Source: Ectobius pallidus (lineage: Eukaryota; Arthropoda; Insecta; Blattodea; Ectobiidae). From it: a stretch of DNA of 64,000 nt. The translations under genes and the position numbers were made by a program. The notes under the pieces were generated by a model. That model searched no databases, was not told where the DNA came from, and saw nothing but the letters and a program-made list of their open reading frames with translations. Of the stretch, positions 23,126 to 35,929 are shown piece by piece (within the stretch, counting starts at the first letter, position 1; every line of letters begins with the position of its first letter). The stretch covers positions 22,550,606 through 22,614,605 of the forward strand of contig CAXKWD010000003.1 in NCBI GenBank assembly GCA_964059195.1. The letters run 5' to 3'.

Positions 23126-23857
23126 TGAATAATTGGAGTTATACTGTATATATATATATGAGCCAGTAAAAAGAGTGTACCTCTAAAAATAAATCGGTTA
23201 GCTGAGGATAAGCTAATACAGCATAGCCTATCAGAAATCAAACACAAAGTTTCTGATCTAATAGGCTACTTTTTGCTTCCCGTAGCATATCCTTGACAGC
23301 TAGTAATCGTACGACATAGGCGTGAATATCTTAAATGGATTAGGCCATAATCCAACAAATGATATCTTCATCAGACCCGGCCACGCACAATAGGGGGCAT
23401 ACGCACGATTTGAATGGGCGGCAAGCTGTGTTTTTTTGTTAATAAAGACACAAATGTTATGCAGTGAGTCATTGTGGCTTTAAAGTCAGTGATCCCTCAG
23501 TAATCCACTTGTTCCCATGGTAATACGTCAGATGCGCTTGTTCTCGCAATAAGTAGATTATAAAAAGCGAGAGGATCCACCCCCTAATTCATTCAACCAC
23601 CACTTTGCAACCGCTACCACTATAGTGGTGTGTTCACATCGAATTCATTGTTGGGGAGAGAAAATGAGGGGGGAGTGTTATATCCTCAGCTACTTTTTAT
23701 TTGACTCAAGTTATTTAACGTTTACTTCGTACCGCTAAAAATATTCCGTATAGAAAAATTAATACATTAATTTAAAACAAAATTTGGGTATAGAAAAACT
23801 ATATCTTTAAACTGATAGATTATTTTTCTTATGTAAGAATGTAGGAATAATAAGGGT
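23126..23857. other. Unassigned intronic DNA
   Basis: A short (TA)n lies at 23147-23158. Nothing coding was recognised. Confidence 0.5.
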
Positions 23858-24180
23858 TATTAAATCACGGAGGATGAAATGGGCTGGGCATGTTGCGCGC
23901 ATAGGGGAGGATAGACATATCTAAAAAAAATATTGAAGGGTAGACCCGAAGGGAAAAGTTCACTTGGAAGACCTAGACGCAGGTGGGAGGACAATATTAG
24001 GGTATATTCAAGGGAAGTCGGATTTGCGAGGGATGGTTGGATGGAGTTAGCACAGAATAGGGTTGAATGGCGGGCTCATGTAAGCGCGGCAATGAACCTC
24101 TGGATTCCATAAAATAGATAATATTCCTTTAGCTTACTTAGAAATTGTCTATTGTCATTGAGTAAGTAAGTAATTAAGGA
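23858..24180 (+). mobile_element. LINE 3' fragment, family L
   Basis: It reads MKWAGHVARIGEDRHI in one frame, then shifted pieces of the GRP.GK..LGRPRRRWED and AMNL tail. It ends in (AGTA)n at 24160-24178. Frameshifts and stops show decay. Confidence 0.8.
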
Positions 24181-24245
24181 ATGTAGGCTACTTAAAAATA
24201 TTATACACTCTGCCTTCTGAGGAAACCAAGGAACTACTTAATAAA

Positions 24246-24389
24246 AAGTAGCGACTGGGGTCAGGGAAAGCCATAATTAACGGGCACTAGTTGTAGGTAT
24301 GCTGACCACATGCCCTAAAATGCTATCCAAATCGAAAGTGGCAGGCCCTGTCTTTTCTGTTATGCAGAGCCACGGAGTTTAGTTTAGTA
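24246..24389 (+). mobile_element. SINE family A, diverged 3' fragment
   Basis: AAAGTAGCGACTGGGGTCAG, ATTAACGGGCACTAG, ATGCTGACCACATGCCC and CACGGAGTTTAGTTTAG match, in the reverse orientation, the body of the 27071-27386 copy. The tRNA-like head is missing. Confidence 0.6.
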
Positions 24390-24450
24390 TGGTTAGTAAA
24401 TACTGAGGCTGATTTTTTGCTGTATTATCTACGAAAACAATACAGAGAAG

Positions 24451-24500
24451 TAGCTCAGACTAAGAAAGAGACGTATATGTCTCTTTCTTTTTCTGAGCTA
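24451..24500. repeat. Short inverted repeat (22 bp arms)
   Basis: TAGCTCAGACTAAGAAAGAG on the left faces CTCTTTCTTTTTCTGAGCTA on the right, with two mismatches and a six-base loop GTATAT. Confidence 0.7.
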
Positions 24501-27070
24501 TTTTTCAGCAAATTATGTGGGTGCTGCACGAGGCATTTAGAGTGCGCAAGACATTCCTCATACGTCACCAGCTAGTTTCTTCCATTTAGTTGCAGATAAA
24601 CCTTATTACAGTACCACATTTCTAACAGCCTCTAATGCGGTAGTCATACAATGCCGACCTGACCAGTATTTTCAATTCGTTTTATAGATAAGTAGACTTC
24701 AGGAATAGTCTAGAAAAATACCACCAGCACGGTAAAAGTTTTTAAATTGCAGTAATAGTGTATAGACAATTAGTATTAACATTAGTAAGATTAAACAGCA
24801 TACAAATTGTTTGAATATCAGCAAGGAGACCCATCTACTTTGGTGCACAAGTTTGAAATGATATACACATTTGACGAAAGTGAAGAAATAAGTTAATACC
24901 TCATCAGTTGAGGTGTTCATTTATTTGTTATTTAGTTATTCATTTACTAAATATCATTCTGTCAACGTACACAGATTATTATTTGTTTAACCGAAAATAA
25001 ACTGTTATAAGAATGAAGGGAATATGCCACTGTGTAAATGTAGGCTACAGGAGAGGACTTTTCAACCTGTGGGATACCAAAAATATTTTTTTTTTTATCA
25101 AAGGCTGGCTTTATTATAGGCAGGAGGTATAAATGCTCGCCTTCAAAAGAGGAAATGACTCCTTCCTGCCCCAACAAAGTGGGGTTTTCCAAACTGCACA
25201 GCCATTTCTTATTAGCCTCTGCACAGATCAGACACTAGGATAATAAATAGGCTACAACTAGCTGCCGGTGTGTAAAATGATTTAACTGTTACTTATTTCA
25301 GTCTAGAGCCATACAGAAAAAAAAACACATTGATTAAGTCCACCAAACAAAGTTCGCTTCCATAGAAGGTTTCTATTATAACACTGTATTTTTCTTTAAC
25401 CACCTTATACCCTATACTACATAAGTATAGACACATAGGTCCCTGCATAATTAAAGTATAGCACACAATCCTTTTATGCTATTTTACCTAATTGGGTAAT
25501 ATATAATTAGTAAATTTATATTTATACAATGGTTTTATATGTAGTCAAGAGCAGATGCAATTAGTACCGCTATAATAAATCAATTTACGATCTCAAGAAT
25601 ATTTAAAGCTATATAGGCCTATAGCCTAAGCTACTTTATAATGTGCGAAAGTGCTTTAAAAAATGGTGCAAACGTAGTCGATCTTGTTAAAGATTGGTAT
25701 GCCAATATCGACTAGGCTATGTTTACTCCAACCTTAAAAAAGTAACCTAGGCTATAGAGATATTTAAATACCCTTGACACTGTGAATTGGTTTATTGCTC
25801 TGTCTAATACTTCGTTTACCCTCGACTTCATATTACACCAATTTATATATCAAACTAACAATTCTGTATGACTGTAAAATGCTTTATGATATTTTATTTA
25901 TTACTGTGTAGCCTAGCCTATATAACTTATCTATTATTTTTATTTATTTATTTATTCTTGCCATTAAAAACACGCAATGTGCAAAGACATGGTGAAGTAA
26001 AATATAAGGTTCATAATAAAATATTTTTCTTCTGAAACAAATATTTTTAGTATGTATATACTAAAAATATTTGTTTCAGAAGAAAAATATTTTATTTTAT
26101 AAAATACCAGTTTGGTCAACCAAGGAGTCATCATTCTTTTGAATATAGGCCTAATATTTCTTGTTAGCAGATAATAATTAGTGGCCAGCTTATTTGCAAC
26201 AGAAAGTGTCATAATTACATTTATTATTAAGGCAGAGCCATTCTACAAGTAGAGGGTATAAGATGACTAATGGCAATACAGAGTTACTCTTGAGTGATTT
26301 TTTCATACTAAAGTTAAACACCGAAGTTAAAATCTACCTCTAATATCAATATTATCCACTTTACTATCATATGGCAACATGTTAGACTCTTATAAAGAGA
26401 ATTCTAACGCCAGGTTCATTAGGAAACAAGTTTCATTTAGCATGAGATTCACGAATTTAAATTTACTGATCAGCTCGTGAAATAGGACCAGCACGAGCGA
26501 GGATTTTAAATTCTATACACAAGCTAGTAGTAACACTTCAAACTTTAAATAGCAGACACATTGATTGCTAATTAAGCTTCGTATACTTGTTATAAGAATT
26601 GCTAGTTAAGAAAACAAAGTAGGAAGACGGACCTTTATCATGGTAATACAAACGAGTGTTTTATTCAAATCCGAAATCCCACCGCATAAACATGGGTAAT
26701 TTTGATAGCTGTGCAGCCAAATTTATTCAAATAAGCAAACAGGTCAAAATATGTCTGTTATGGGCCTAAGCAAGTTTCCTATCACGTAATATACGACTGT
26801 GTGTTACAAAATAGTCTTGAATTGCAGTTTATGTCATAGGCTGTCAAAAAGTTGTATATATTCTACTGGGAAATGGCCGAAGTGCAGAGGGGCAACGTAC
26901 GTAAAGTTGCATTAAATGTTGAATTTATTTTCGTTCAAACATCAAACACCAAACATCAGTTTTCTAAGCACAGTTAATTAGAAACACTTTACGTACAAAT
27001 TTAAGAAAGGATGTGGTTCATAACTGTATGTGGATTAATGAAGACGGGAACAGTAAAATCAGGTAAAAAA
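24501..27070. other. Unassigned intronic DNA, contains the 39 bp palindrome
   Basis: Strongly A+T-rich with no recognisable gene. TAGGCCTA occurs at 25614 and 26146. Confidence 0.5.
26015..26096. repeat. Perfect 39 bp inverted repeat with a 4-base loop
   Basis: The left arm 26015-26053 (begins AATAAAATATTTTTCTTCTG) is the exact complement of the right arm 26058-26096, with loop GTAT at 26054-26057. Absence of any mismatch suggests a recent origin. Confidence 0.95.
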
Positions 27071-27386
27071 CTAAACTAAACTCCGCGGCGCTACATCCCT
27101 GGAGGGACTTGGCCTACCACCCGACCGCTGCGTCATCTCCCGTAGGCAGATGGCAGGATTGGGGGGCATGTGGTCAGCATGCCGACACCCACGGCCGTTA
27201 ATGGTGGTTTTCTTGACCGGAGCCGCTACTTCTCTATCAAGTAGCTCCTCAATTTTGAATCACGAGGCTGAGTGCACCCCTACCAGACCTCCCTACCTCA
27301 GAAAAATACGAGGAGGTACCGGGAATCGAACCCGGGCCGACGGATCTGTAGTCAGCGACGCTAACCACAAGACCACGCCGGCGGAC
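27071..27386 (-). mobile_element. SINE family A, full-length reference copy
   Basis: Read on the minus strand, the head is GCCGGCGTGGTCTTGTGGTT (box A-like) and CCCGGGTTCGATTCCCGGTA (box B GGTTCGATTCC). GGAGGT, then the CAAGTAGCTCCTCA complement, the ACGGCCGTGGGTGTCGG body and the tail AGCGCCGCGGAGTTTAGTTT follow. Length is 316 bp. An 82-codon plus-strand frame across it is an artefact. Confidence 0.9.
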
Positions 27387-27410
27387 AAAATCAGGTAAAC
27401 TGATATAAAA

Positions 27411-27540
27411 AAGTGACAGAATGTTTTTATTTAATCAGTGATAAGTTAATTGCAATTACGATATGAACAAAATAAGTTATTTTTTTTGTAATCTATCTCC
27501 GAGTTAAGCTCCAGATGGAATCATTAAGCAGGGCTTAACA
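27411..27540 (-). mobile_element. TIR element family P, terminal fragment
   Basis: AAGTGACAGAATG, TTTAATCAGTGATAA, CCGAGTTAAGCTCCAGAT and TCATTAAGCAGGGCTTA match the inverse of the right end of 5717-6221. Confidence 0.65.
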
Positions 27541-28364
27541 TATTGCAGTGAAATTTTGCATGCAAGTATATTTGATATTATTGAACAACACTATCTAGAA
27601 TCATTGATGTAACTTTAGTAGTTTTTTATTTTACTGTTTAATATTTCTGATGTAAAAATTTCTAAAAAAATAACAAGTGATGAATTATTTAAAAAAAATT
27701 ATACTGCAGATAATCCAAAGATCCTAGATTATGTTATTCATATGGTACTTAAAAATAAATAGAAAAAAGAATCATTCAGAAATATTGGTATTTATAAAAA
27801 TTATCAGGGAAACGGCACTTCAGTGCAGAAAATTTGGGTGCCATTTTGTAATGATAATGGTAATTACCCAATTATTAATTAATTCTGAAAATAGTATGCA
27901 ATTGTAGAAATAGTCAATATAGAGCATGTCAGGTTGCAAGGCTACAGAGCAATTCATTGCTGAGGAAAATAAAATAAAAAAATAAAAATAATAATAATAA
28001 TAATGAAACTTCACCTATTTTTCAGAATCGAAAGCTGTATGTTCCACCTTAAAGGATAATTTTGAAAATAATAAAATTATATTTAAAAATCTTAATAAAA
28101 TAATATAGTAATACAGCATACAACATAAAATAATAAATATTTATCTGAGCTTTCCTATTGAATTGACAGTTGTAAAAATTAAATAAAAAATGTAGTATGG
28201 AATTTAGATTATCAAGAGGTAGCATTAATTAAAGTGTAGGCCAAGTAATAACTAAATTAAAATATTTAATATAAGTGACTATTATGAGGAAAGACACTTG
28301 AAGAGTTTGCTATGAGAAAGAACACTTGAAAATTTATTGTGTCTCCATTGTGGATCCATTATGA
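27541..28364. other. Unassigned intronic DNA
   Basis: A+T-rich, with a short (AAT)n at 27985-28003. No gene or bounded repeat. Confidence 0.5.
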
Positions 28365-28790
28365 GTACTGCGCGTTGGTCCACCGCTAAGGCGCTGGGGC
28401 TAGGTTCGATTCCTGGTCGGGACAAGTTACTTAGGTGGGGTTTTTCCTCACCTGTGAGACGAACGCCGGGTAAATTTAGGCCCTTGTGGCCCCCGGATAT
28501 CATCTGGCCGTCATTATCATCTTCATCCCATCCTCGCCTTGTTCGAAATACGCGTAAGTGTGTGTGCGACTCGTGAGTGTCGTCCTGTGTGTTCGCGTTG
28601 TCTCGGAGGTGGCCCCGACATTGGGCCGATCATTCAACCGTGTCCTTGTCTAGTGAAAAAAATATGAATGTGGTCCATAGAAACTCTCTCCAGACGACTC
28701 GCGTCCTATAAGATCCGGGCAGCGTGAACTTTTCCAACAAACGGGGAAATAAAACTCAGGGAAAGAAGAAGAAGAAGAAAGAGCATTGAG
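28365..28790 (+). mobile_element. tRNA-headed SINE family G with (GAA)n tail
   Basis: The head has GCGTTGGTCCACCGCTAAGG (box A-like) and AGGTTCGATTCCTGG (box B). The body is CpG-rich (ACGAACGCCGGGTAAATTTA, GGCCCCGACATTGGGCCGAT) and the 3' end is GAAGAAGAAGAAG at 28764-28780. Length is about 425 bp. It ends just before A+T-rich DNA. Confidence 0.8.
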
Positions 28791-29477
28791 CTTTCTTTTC
28801 TTTGTATAGCAACTACGTAAGAACTATGTTACTGTATTTGTTTGTTACTTTTTTTCTATCTCTGGTTGAGGTAAGTGCAGGCTTTAAGGCCAGATTAAAT
28901 AAAGATTTATTATTAATATTATTATTATTATTATTTATTACTATTATTATGTTAGTTGTTGGATTACCAACTTAGCCCTGCGATCTATGACAATATTGGA
29001 TAGTATTAGAAATCAAGTCTCATCGTCCAAAAAAGTATCAATAAAATTTGTTTAAGGGTGAGGCAATTATTGGACACGCTGTATAGGGACTGGTGCATGT
29101 TTCCTCAGTGAGCTGGCGCGACCTGTGGGAGGTAGTTTAGTGGCTTGCAGCATCCCGCGGAGCCGAGACTTGCTGGACCAGTTACAGGTGCTTCAACAGG
29201 TGTGTCATTCCCGTATGCTTGCAGCGCACTTGTTAATATTAGCTAATGTTCTCCATGCTTGCCCCTGTCATGTCCGATATCCCAGCAATTACACATGCTA
29301 ATGCTCACGTCATTGTTTATAATTATACTCTCTTGTTAAGTAGCAGAAATAATCAATTTCATCGTTGCTAGGCTTTCCTTCCAGATTATAATATTCAATT
29401 CAAACATTTTCATTAATATTTCATTAACGGAAGATATACCAATGAAGTCAGACGAATCGTTCGTTTTCAGTCTATTA
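28791..29477. other. Unassigned DNA with (ATT)n
   Basis: (ATT)n lies at 28908-28948, and a GC-richer unidentified patch at 29085-29200. Confidence 0.5.
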
Positions 29478-30016
29478 CACAAACCAACAGCCATTTTGAT
29501 GCCTTAGATTTTATATACCTATTCTTGGGTATATTTAGGTCGCTGATGCCAAATGTGACATTAGTTTTGTCATGTCAGCTTTAGTTTTGTGAGATATGGT
29601 AATACCATTATGCACATTATCCCATTTTACGTTTGACATAAATAAAAAAACAGTGCCTATTTTAAGCTTCTAAATCACGTGAAGAAAAAGCAACACACTA
29701 ACATTACATTAACATTACAATAACAATATAACATGGGGTCTGTAAAAAAACTGATATTATCACATATTGTACGGTCGTTTATGACTTATGAGCTGTCAAT
29801 TTGAGGGCCAAAATATAATCCAGCTTTTAGTTTTTCTGTACTTCGTACAGTTTTCGTCCTACGTGTCCAAAGTATGGTCAAGAACCTTCACTAGCTATAT
29901 TATCAAGCAAGACTTTGTTTTGCTAGCCTAAGAGTTCACGAATAAAATCTATATAAAAGTAGAGCTGGTAGAGAAAACTGTTTACATATTTGGAATAAGC
30001 ACACTAAGTATAGCAA
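29478..30016. repeat. Dispersed repeat family D, copy 1
   Basis: About 530 bp collinear with 58521-59036, from CCAACAGCCATTTTG through TAGGTCGCTGATGCCAA and GTACTTCGTACAGTTTTC to GGAATAAGCACACTAAGTAT. Small indels separate the copies. No open frame is conserved; class unknown. Confidence 0.8.
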
Positions 30017-33000
30017 TAATCCGCTAAGTCCAAGACTTTACCATCTCGCTCGGTTCTGGTATTTTCTGGAGAATAATGTTCTGTCCGCAGTTTCTTATTT
30101 AGAAACATCCACTTTCACTTTCACCGAATAAAATTAGAGAACAAATTTCTACAGGAATAGTTAATCGATCATAAATCATTAACAAAACATCCTTGAATAT
30201 TCTTAATATGATTTACCAACATTCAAACCAAAGGCCGGACCCCTGGGCTGAGGGAATCTTCGTGTCGACTGAAGACCTATTTTCAAAGCCACTAACTCAT
30301 GAGATGCCCTTGCATCACCTTGAGGTGTGGCACTATAAAGTGTAAGTTTGATAATTAAGACGCGACATTCGGTTCGGTTGACTTGGGTCCCCTAGGAGGA
30401 GAGTTAGGGGGGTCCTTGAGCCCCTGTAATGGTTCAGTGATTCCATTAACACAAAATGTGCACTCATAAAATTGTAACATGCGGCAGTTTCCTCCCGCTT
30501 GGAGAGGAGGGGGTTATAAAAAACCTCAGTTTGGGATATGCTTAATTTCACAATCATACAGGAAAGAGGTCGTCCAAAGTTATGGGTGGACATCCTGGGG
30601 GGGAAGCTTTACAGCCACTCATACTACTTTACACTTGTAATGCAATATAGTGCACTCCGCTTATTGTGATCACTTCGGGACGCAGCTAATCTGATAGTAT
30701 TAACAGATTGATAACAAGCCGAAGGAATTAAATGAAGGTTATTTATTCATGAATAATATAATACACTACAAAACAGAATTAAAAATGTTTATTCAAGAAA
30801 TAATACGTAACTGTGAATCATTGAACCACTCATAGGCTAATACAGTAATAGAGTACAAGCAACTATTTTTTCAACCAGTAAAAAAATTTGTAATTGTTTT
30901 TACTTTCCTTTAGGGGCCCATTAACCAATACTCCATACTCAGTTACGAGTCACGAATGTTTAGAGAAGTTCATACTGATCTGTGGTCAACACCGCGTAGC
31001 AAAAATCTAACGCCTGTCTGTTGAAGTCTTTTCATTTTACACTAGCCACGCGCTAAGCATGAACCACTGTGACGGCAAGAATGGTAAAGTACATACAGTA
31101 TAGAAAACATATCAATCACACAATGACCAGAAATGTAATTAATACTCCAAGAGCTGCAATATTATCTTGTACGTCGAAAAACCACGTTTAACTTTTTTTT
31201 TTAAGTAAATTATGGACGTTGATTAACAGCCGTATAGATGGTTCCTAAGCATGTCTAATGGGCCCCGCATAATCATCGAGCTTCATAGAGTAAGGTACAA
31301 GAATTAAACTTTGAATCTAATCATTGTGCTAACTGTTTTCTTCGAGGTCCGGCATGGGTTTGTATATTGTGTAAGAAATTAGGTCTCGTAAATTACATTA
31401 AAAACTACTACCGCGTCAATGTAAGGTACTGCCAGTAAATTTTGGAGCAAGAAATGAGAGATACAAAATTAAAACAGGCTGTCTTCTTGACAACAACAAT
31501 AGACTGGAGTAGGTCTACCGCACATCATACCCAGAAGTGCCTCCCGGTGGAACATTACTAACCATCCCACCGGAAAAGCTATGAGACCTCAAAACTATAC
31601 TCAAAATTATGGGGCAAATAGGCCTCGCCATTGCCAACTACATAGTAGTGGGTATAAAAGAGGAAGGAGCCACGTACAAAAGCACGTTGCAGATAGGCCT
31701 ATCCTTAATTCGATTCCGATTCTGTATCGTAAATTTCAGAAGAGGTATTTTCTTAAATGAGCGCAAGTTGTTATGTAAGAAGTTTATAAAGATCTTTTTA
31801 AATAAAAAAACATATAAGCTTACAGGTAAAACTAACACCTAAAATATTTTAGCTCTCCAGCAAAGATCTATATCTGTCACATAGTAGCCTATCTCTGGCG
31901 TACAGAACTAAATTCCACAAATCACAAATTTAATTAGAGAACCGGGCTTGTTAATTGATGGTTTATAATGAGTAGGTAAACTCATATTTTCTTTCAGGTA
32001 TAAAATACGATCTGAAACTGACCACTTTTTAGGGATCGGTTTTATCAAACGTTATTCCAAATATATAGCCTGTTGTCCCTTGAAATTATTGTCTGCGTAA
32101 AAATAACTTACTTAATTGTGGAACAATAACTATAAAAATATAGAGAATAATTATTATGATGATACTGATACTGTTATGAGATATTTCTTAAAAAACAGTA
32201 ACATACAGAAATATATAATGATAGACGCTTTTCCCCGAGAAGTTTTAAGTGGCAACACACATCGTTGCTTCTACACTGGTTATTAACGCAGATGACCCAA
32301 AGCCGACACAGAAGTAGATAAACTAAATAATTTAAATTTAATTACCACAACTTTTGAGGGGAAATATTGGATATCTAATTTCCAGGAAGTTTTAACTTTT
32401 GAAATAAGAAGAATGATAGATAAGCAATCTGGTTACAGGAAGATAGGAAAAATTAATTATCTGTATTAACCCTCTTAGAACTAAATTTATTTGGGTAACT
32501 TATATAAGCAGTCATCTAGTGAAAGCATCAGTGGGATTTAAATTTAAACCAATGAAAAAAAAAAAAATCAGTAGAACAGCTATATTTCATAAATAATGTA
32601 CTTTGTATGTGGATAAAAATCCTCACATTTTACGTACAAAATTCTCCTATTAGTCTTATATCTCTGCTTTAAACAGTAATTTTATTGTTCCATGTGATGC
32701 ATTTATACATCGGTAGCAGTGAATAGGTTAATATTGCTTTATGTAATCCTACGTGTTTACTATATGAGTCCATATTCAACTGTCTAAATAATTCCAAAGC
32801 CGTCTTTGTTAAATTCTTTCCCGTTGGTTTGACTAGGTTGTAATCCATGGGAAATGGTCCATGCGATATGTTTGAGGTTGGTTTAATTAACTTTTCACAA
32901 AGAGTCATAGAGGTCATCAAGTGTCAGTGATACGATTTGAATCGATGTCTATTGCCTCATGTCGGTAACTTAGTAGGCCATATGGGCGGCTAGTCATTTC

Positions 33001-33211
33001 CCCCAGGAAAGGGTTATTGCCGATTGAATAACTTTCAATGATTTTAATCGTTTAATCGAATTACAGACCCTCTAGCTATCTTCTACCTCTCCAAACAAAC
33101 TGTTCACTTTCCCACATGTAGCCTGTTTTTTTGCATGAACATAATAAAACATACAATCACACACTAATAAAGTAAGTTAGCGGCAATGTTGGAAATTGAG
33201 GTAGTTTAGAC
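30017..33211. other. Unassigned intronic DNA
   Basis: A GC-richer segment at 30230-30610 with GGGTCCCCTAGGAGGAG is unidentified. Fragments near 32510-32600 and 32680-32735 weakly resemble repeats elsewhere in the window. No gene recognised. Confidence 0.45.
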
Positions 33212-33449
33212 CAGCGTTTCTCAACCTATGGTGCAGATGGTCCTCAGACATAATTAAAAAAATATCATAAAGCAAGTGGAAAGTAAAGAAGTAAAAATTT
33301 TCACATATTTCGTTATAATGACCTATAATTAATACCCGAAATATTAAGAATATAGGCCTTCTTTTAAAAATGGGATGTAAAATTAGGGGTCCGTAAATTT
33401 TTTTAGACATTATAGAGGTCCTCGGATTCAAAAAGGTTGAGAAACGCTG
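33212..33449. mobile_element. hAT MITE family H1 (CAGCGTTTCTCAACCT ends)
   Basis: The TIR is CAGCGTTTCTCAACCT and its inverse AGGTTGAGAAACGCTG. The target duplication GTTTAGAC is perfect (33204-33211 and 33450-33457). 238 bp, non-coding. Sister copies lie at 47811 and 58089. Confidence 0.95.
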
Positions 33450-34321
33450 GTTTAGACTATAATTGTATAAAGTTGGGAATGAAATATTAAGGAGACCGAC
33501 CTGTGAAATTTATAAATTCTGCATTTATCATACGATTTTCTTAATTTTTTACGTGTCTATTAAAGCATTTACCACAGTGTAGGCCTATTGTGTGTTGTGT
33601 GTGTAATTAGACCTATTATTTTTAAGATTATAAATCAATCAATTAAAATTTTTGTTAAACACTGACTATGTACACAATAAACAACCAATACTGCATACTA
33701 CATACATCATTCTTTCTACCTGGAAATAACATAGAAGAAGAAGGGGGGAAACCCCCTAATAAATCCCACAATCTCATTGGCCGGCTCCGGGATTTGAACC
33801 AATTACCACTACCTCGGCCAAGTCATTCGGTATTTGACCGAACGCGTTATTCGATTTTCTTCTAATTTGGAATAAATGCCTCTTAAAATATTTAAAAACT
33901 ACGTATGTGTAAGGATTTTAATTTTTTTATTCCGTTTCAAAATGGTGGCCCTTTTAATAGTACGGTTTCATGCAATGTTCAAACTTCTTTCACGATTCTA
34001 TCCAAACTGTTCATGTTATAAAAATTTGAAGTCTGCTTGCATTCTCGTAAAATTTTCTACACCTATGTTCCAGCACATTTCTAACGGTTTTCTAACACTT
34101 TATACATAATACTAATGGTTTACCTGCATTTCGTTTGTTTGTAAAAAGTTTATCCCGCAGTCCCGACCAAACTCGTTGTTCGATTTTCTTTGAATTTTGA
34201 ATGAATGTTTCTTGAAATCATTAAGAACGATGCATGTGTAAGGATCTTTCGTTTTTAATTCCGTTTCAAGATGAACAGATCTTAGATATTTTGGGGACGC
34301 GAGGGCTACTGTTCATAGAAC
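33450..34321. repeat. Unassigned DNA with a SINE fragment and a direct repeat
   Basis: GGCCGGCTCCGGGATTTGAA at 33779 with a following Leu-tRNA-like segment is a minus-strand SINE head fragment (about 33730-33826). TTCGATTTTCTT...GTGTAAGGAT...TTTAATTCCGTTTCAA-type sequence occurs at about 33836-33950 and again at 34174-34275. Confidence 0.5.
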
Positions 34322-34685
34322 CAGTGCCGTATTTAAGCCTAGGCAGCTGCCTAGGGCGGCAGATTTGAAGGAGCGGCTTTTAAGCTGTTACTTTTTTTTT
34401 TATATATATTAAACCTTTTATTCATAACTCTTCAAAATAGTAAACTAATGTAACGCACAATGAAATAGAAATGAATAACATTGACAACAATACGGACCTG
34501 TTTATTTATTTACTTATTTATTTATATTATTATTATTAATACTATTATTACTATTATTATTAGCCCACTATTTCAGTTACAATAAAGCTTATTGTAGGTT
34601 ACTTTGTGGTACATTCATGTCTAAATTAGGGGGCGAAAATATTTTTCTCTGCCTAGGAGCGCTTAAATAGCTAAATACGCCCTTG
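34322..34685. mobile_element. hAT MITE family H2 (CAGTGCCGTATTTA end)
   Basis: CAGTGCCGTATTTA faces TAAATACGCCCTTG (11 of 14 paired). The target duplication CATAGAAC is perfect (34314-34321 and 34686-34693). It carries the GCCTAGGCAGCTGCCTAGG palindrome near its left end and internal (TTTA)n and (ATT)n runs. Confidence 0.92.
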
Positions 34686-35560
34686 CATAGAACTACTAGT
34701 GTAAAGTCTGTTCCCAAAGTCAATTCGTATAGCCTACTGTCACGTACCGGGACGCATGCGCAGACTGTAGGTTTCGCTGCGCGACATATGCGCAGAATGT
34801 CATTTTCAGCGTACTCATAAAGTGCGCAGGCGTCGTGTGTACATGACAGTACATGACTTAAATGTAGGAACAGGCCTATTAGCATAAAGAATACAACATT
34901 TCCATTAGTATAATATCTCTGTCAAGAAACATGCAATTATAAAGTAATTTGATGATAAATACAATTTTTGGTTTCACTCCAATTTTTTGTGAGAAAGTAA
35001 AAAGGAGATTTTTTAATTAAACAAATTAGGTGTATGAAGAGTGAAGGTTTAATGGCAAATTCTGACATATGGGAGGATCCGGTGTTACAAATGAAAACAC
35101 GACGACCTAGTAGACTGATAAAAACCCTTTGAGAGAGATGTGTTTCTGACTGACTCCATATATTTAAATTGTCACACAGAGATGATGCGTGGTTATTGTC
35201 TAATTGTGTCGAAATGGCCGGCACCTCCTCTTAAGCGTGTCGTACGTTACATCTGTATAATGTGTTTATGCATGTAAGGTTTCAACACAACAGAGCCGAG
35301 AGGGCGAACACACCTGTGTACACTGCTGCCAACGTATCAACAGTTAATAACCGGTTTTTCAGTCCCAAACTTGACTTATAAATGGAACTTGACTTTGAAG
35401 TGATAGAAATAGATGGAAGTACCTCCAACCTATTCCACAGATTTCATTCTTTCCTTCCTAACGTTTTTATTACATTCAGTGGCGGTATGATTCTCTACGT
35501 ACAACAAATGTAAAATATAAGAAGAATGGTGTTAACGAGGGCTTTGCTTCATAACCTGTA
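34686..35560. other. Unassigned intronic DNA with a GCGCAG cluster
   Basis: GCATGCGCAG, ATATGCGCAG and GTGCGCAG lie within 34750-34830. The rest has no recognised feature. Confidence 0.5.
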
Positions 35561-35920
35561 CTTTGGGGCCTCCAAGTGATGGCTTCTGTTTACCGAGTGA
35601 ATTTTGTTACCCTTATTTTCCTAGAGAGAGCAGAGGAACAGGTGATAAGCCCATCGCCCCTTAACTTCCCTCCGGAAACTACGGTATTACTTGGACGTGA
35701 AAGGGCCGAGCAATTTTGTCCAGAGTCTCTAATTGAGGCTTGCAGTTCTTTTACGTGCCGTAAATCTACGACACGGGACCCCCAGCTTAAAGTCCCTCCC
35801 GGAGGACTCGGTGCCCAGGATTTTTACGCCCTGAAAAACCCATAGACTGCGGCCTGGTTTGATCCCGCGACCTTCGGATGTAGAGGCGGGCACGCTACTT
35901 CTAAACCACCGCAGCCGACT
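35561..35920 (-). mobile_element. SINE family B, full-length copy
   Basis: The minus-strand head is GGCTGCGGTGGTTTAGAAGT (box A-like) with GGTCGCGGGATCAAACC (box B-like). The body has AGTTCTTTTACGTGCCGTAA on the plus strand, AGGGCCGAGCAATTTTGTCC and GTATTACTTGGACGTGAAAG. The tail side is CTTTGGGGCCTCCAAGTG. A family L LINE fragment begins 10 bp further on. Confidence 0.85.
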
Positions 35921-35929
35921 CGCCGAATA

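Noticed and set aside
27150..27398. 82-codon frame containing a GNRTRADGS-like stretch
   Set aside because: It is the antisense reading of a SINE A tRNA-like head.
34740..34830. GCGCAG cluster as an NRF-1-type promoter
   Set aside because: Three imperfect sites in an intron, without a nearby first exon or CpG island, do not support a promoter.
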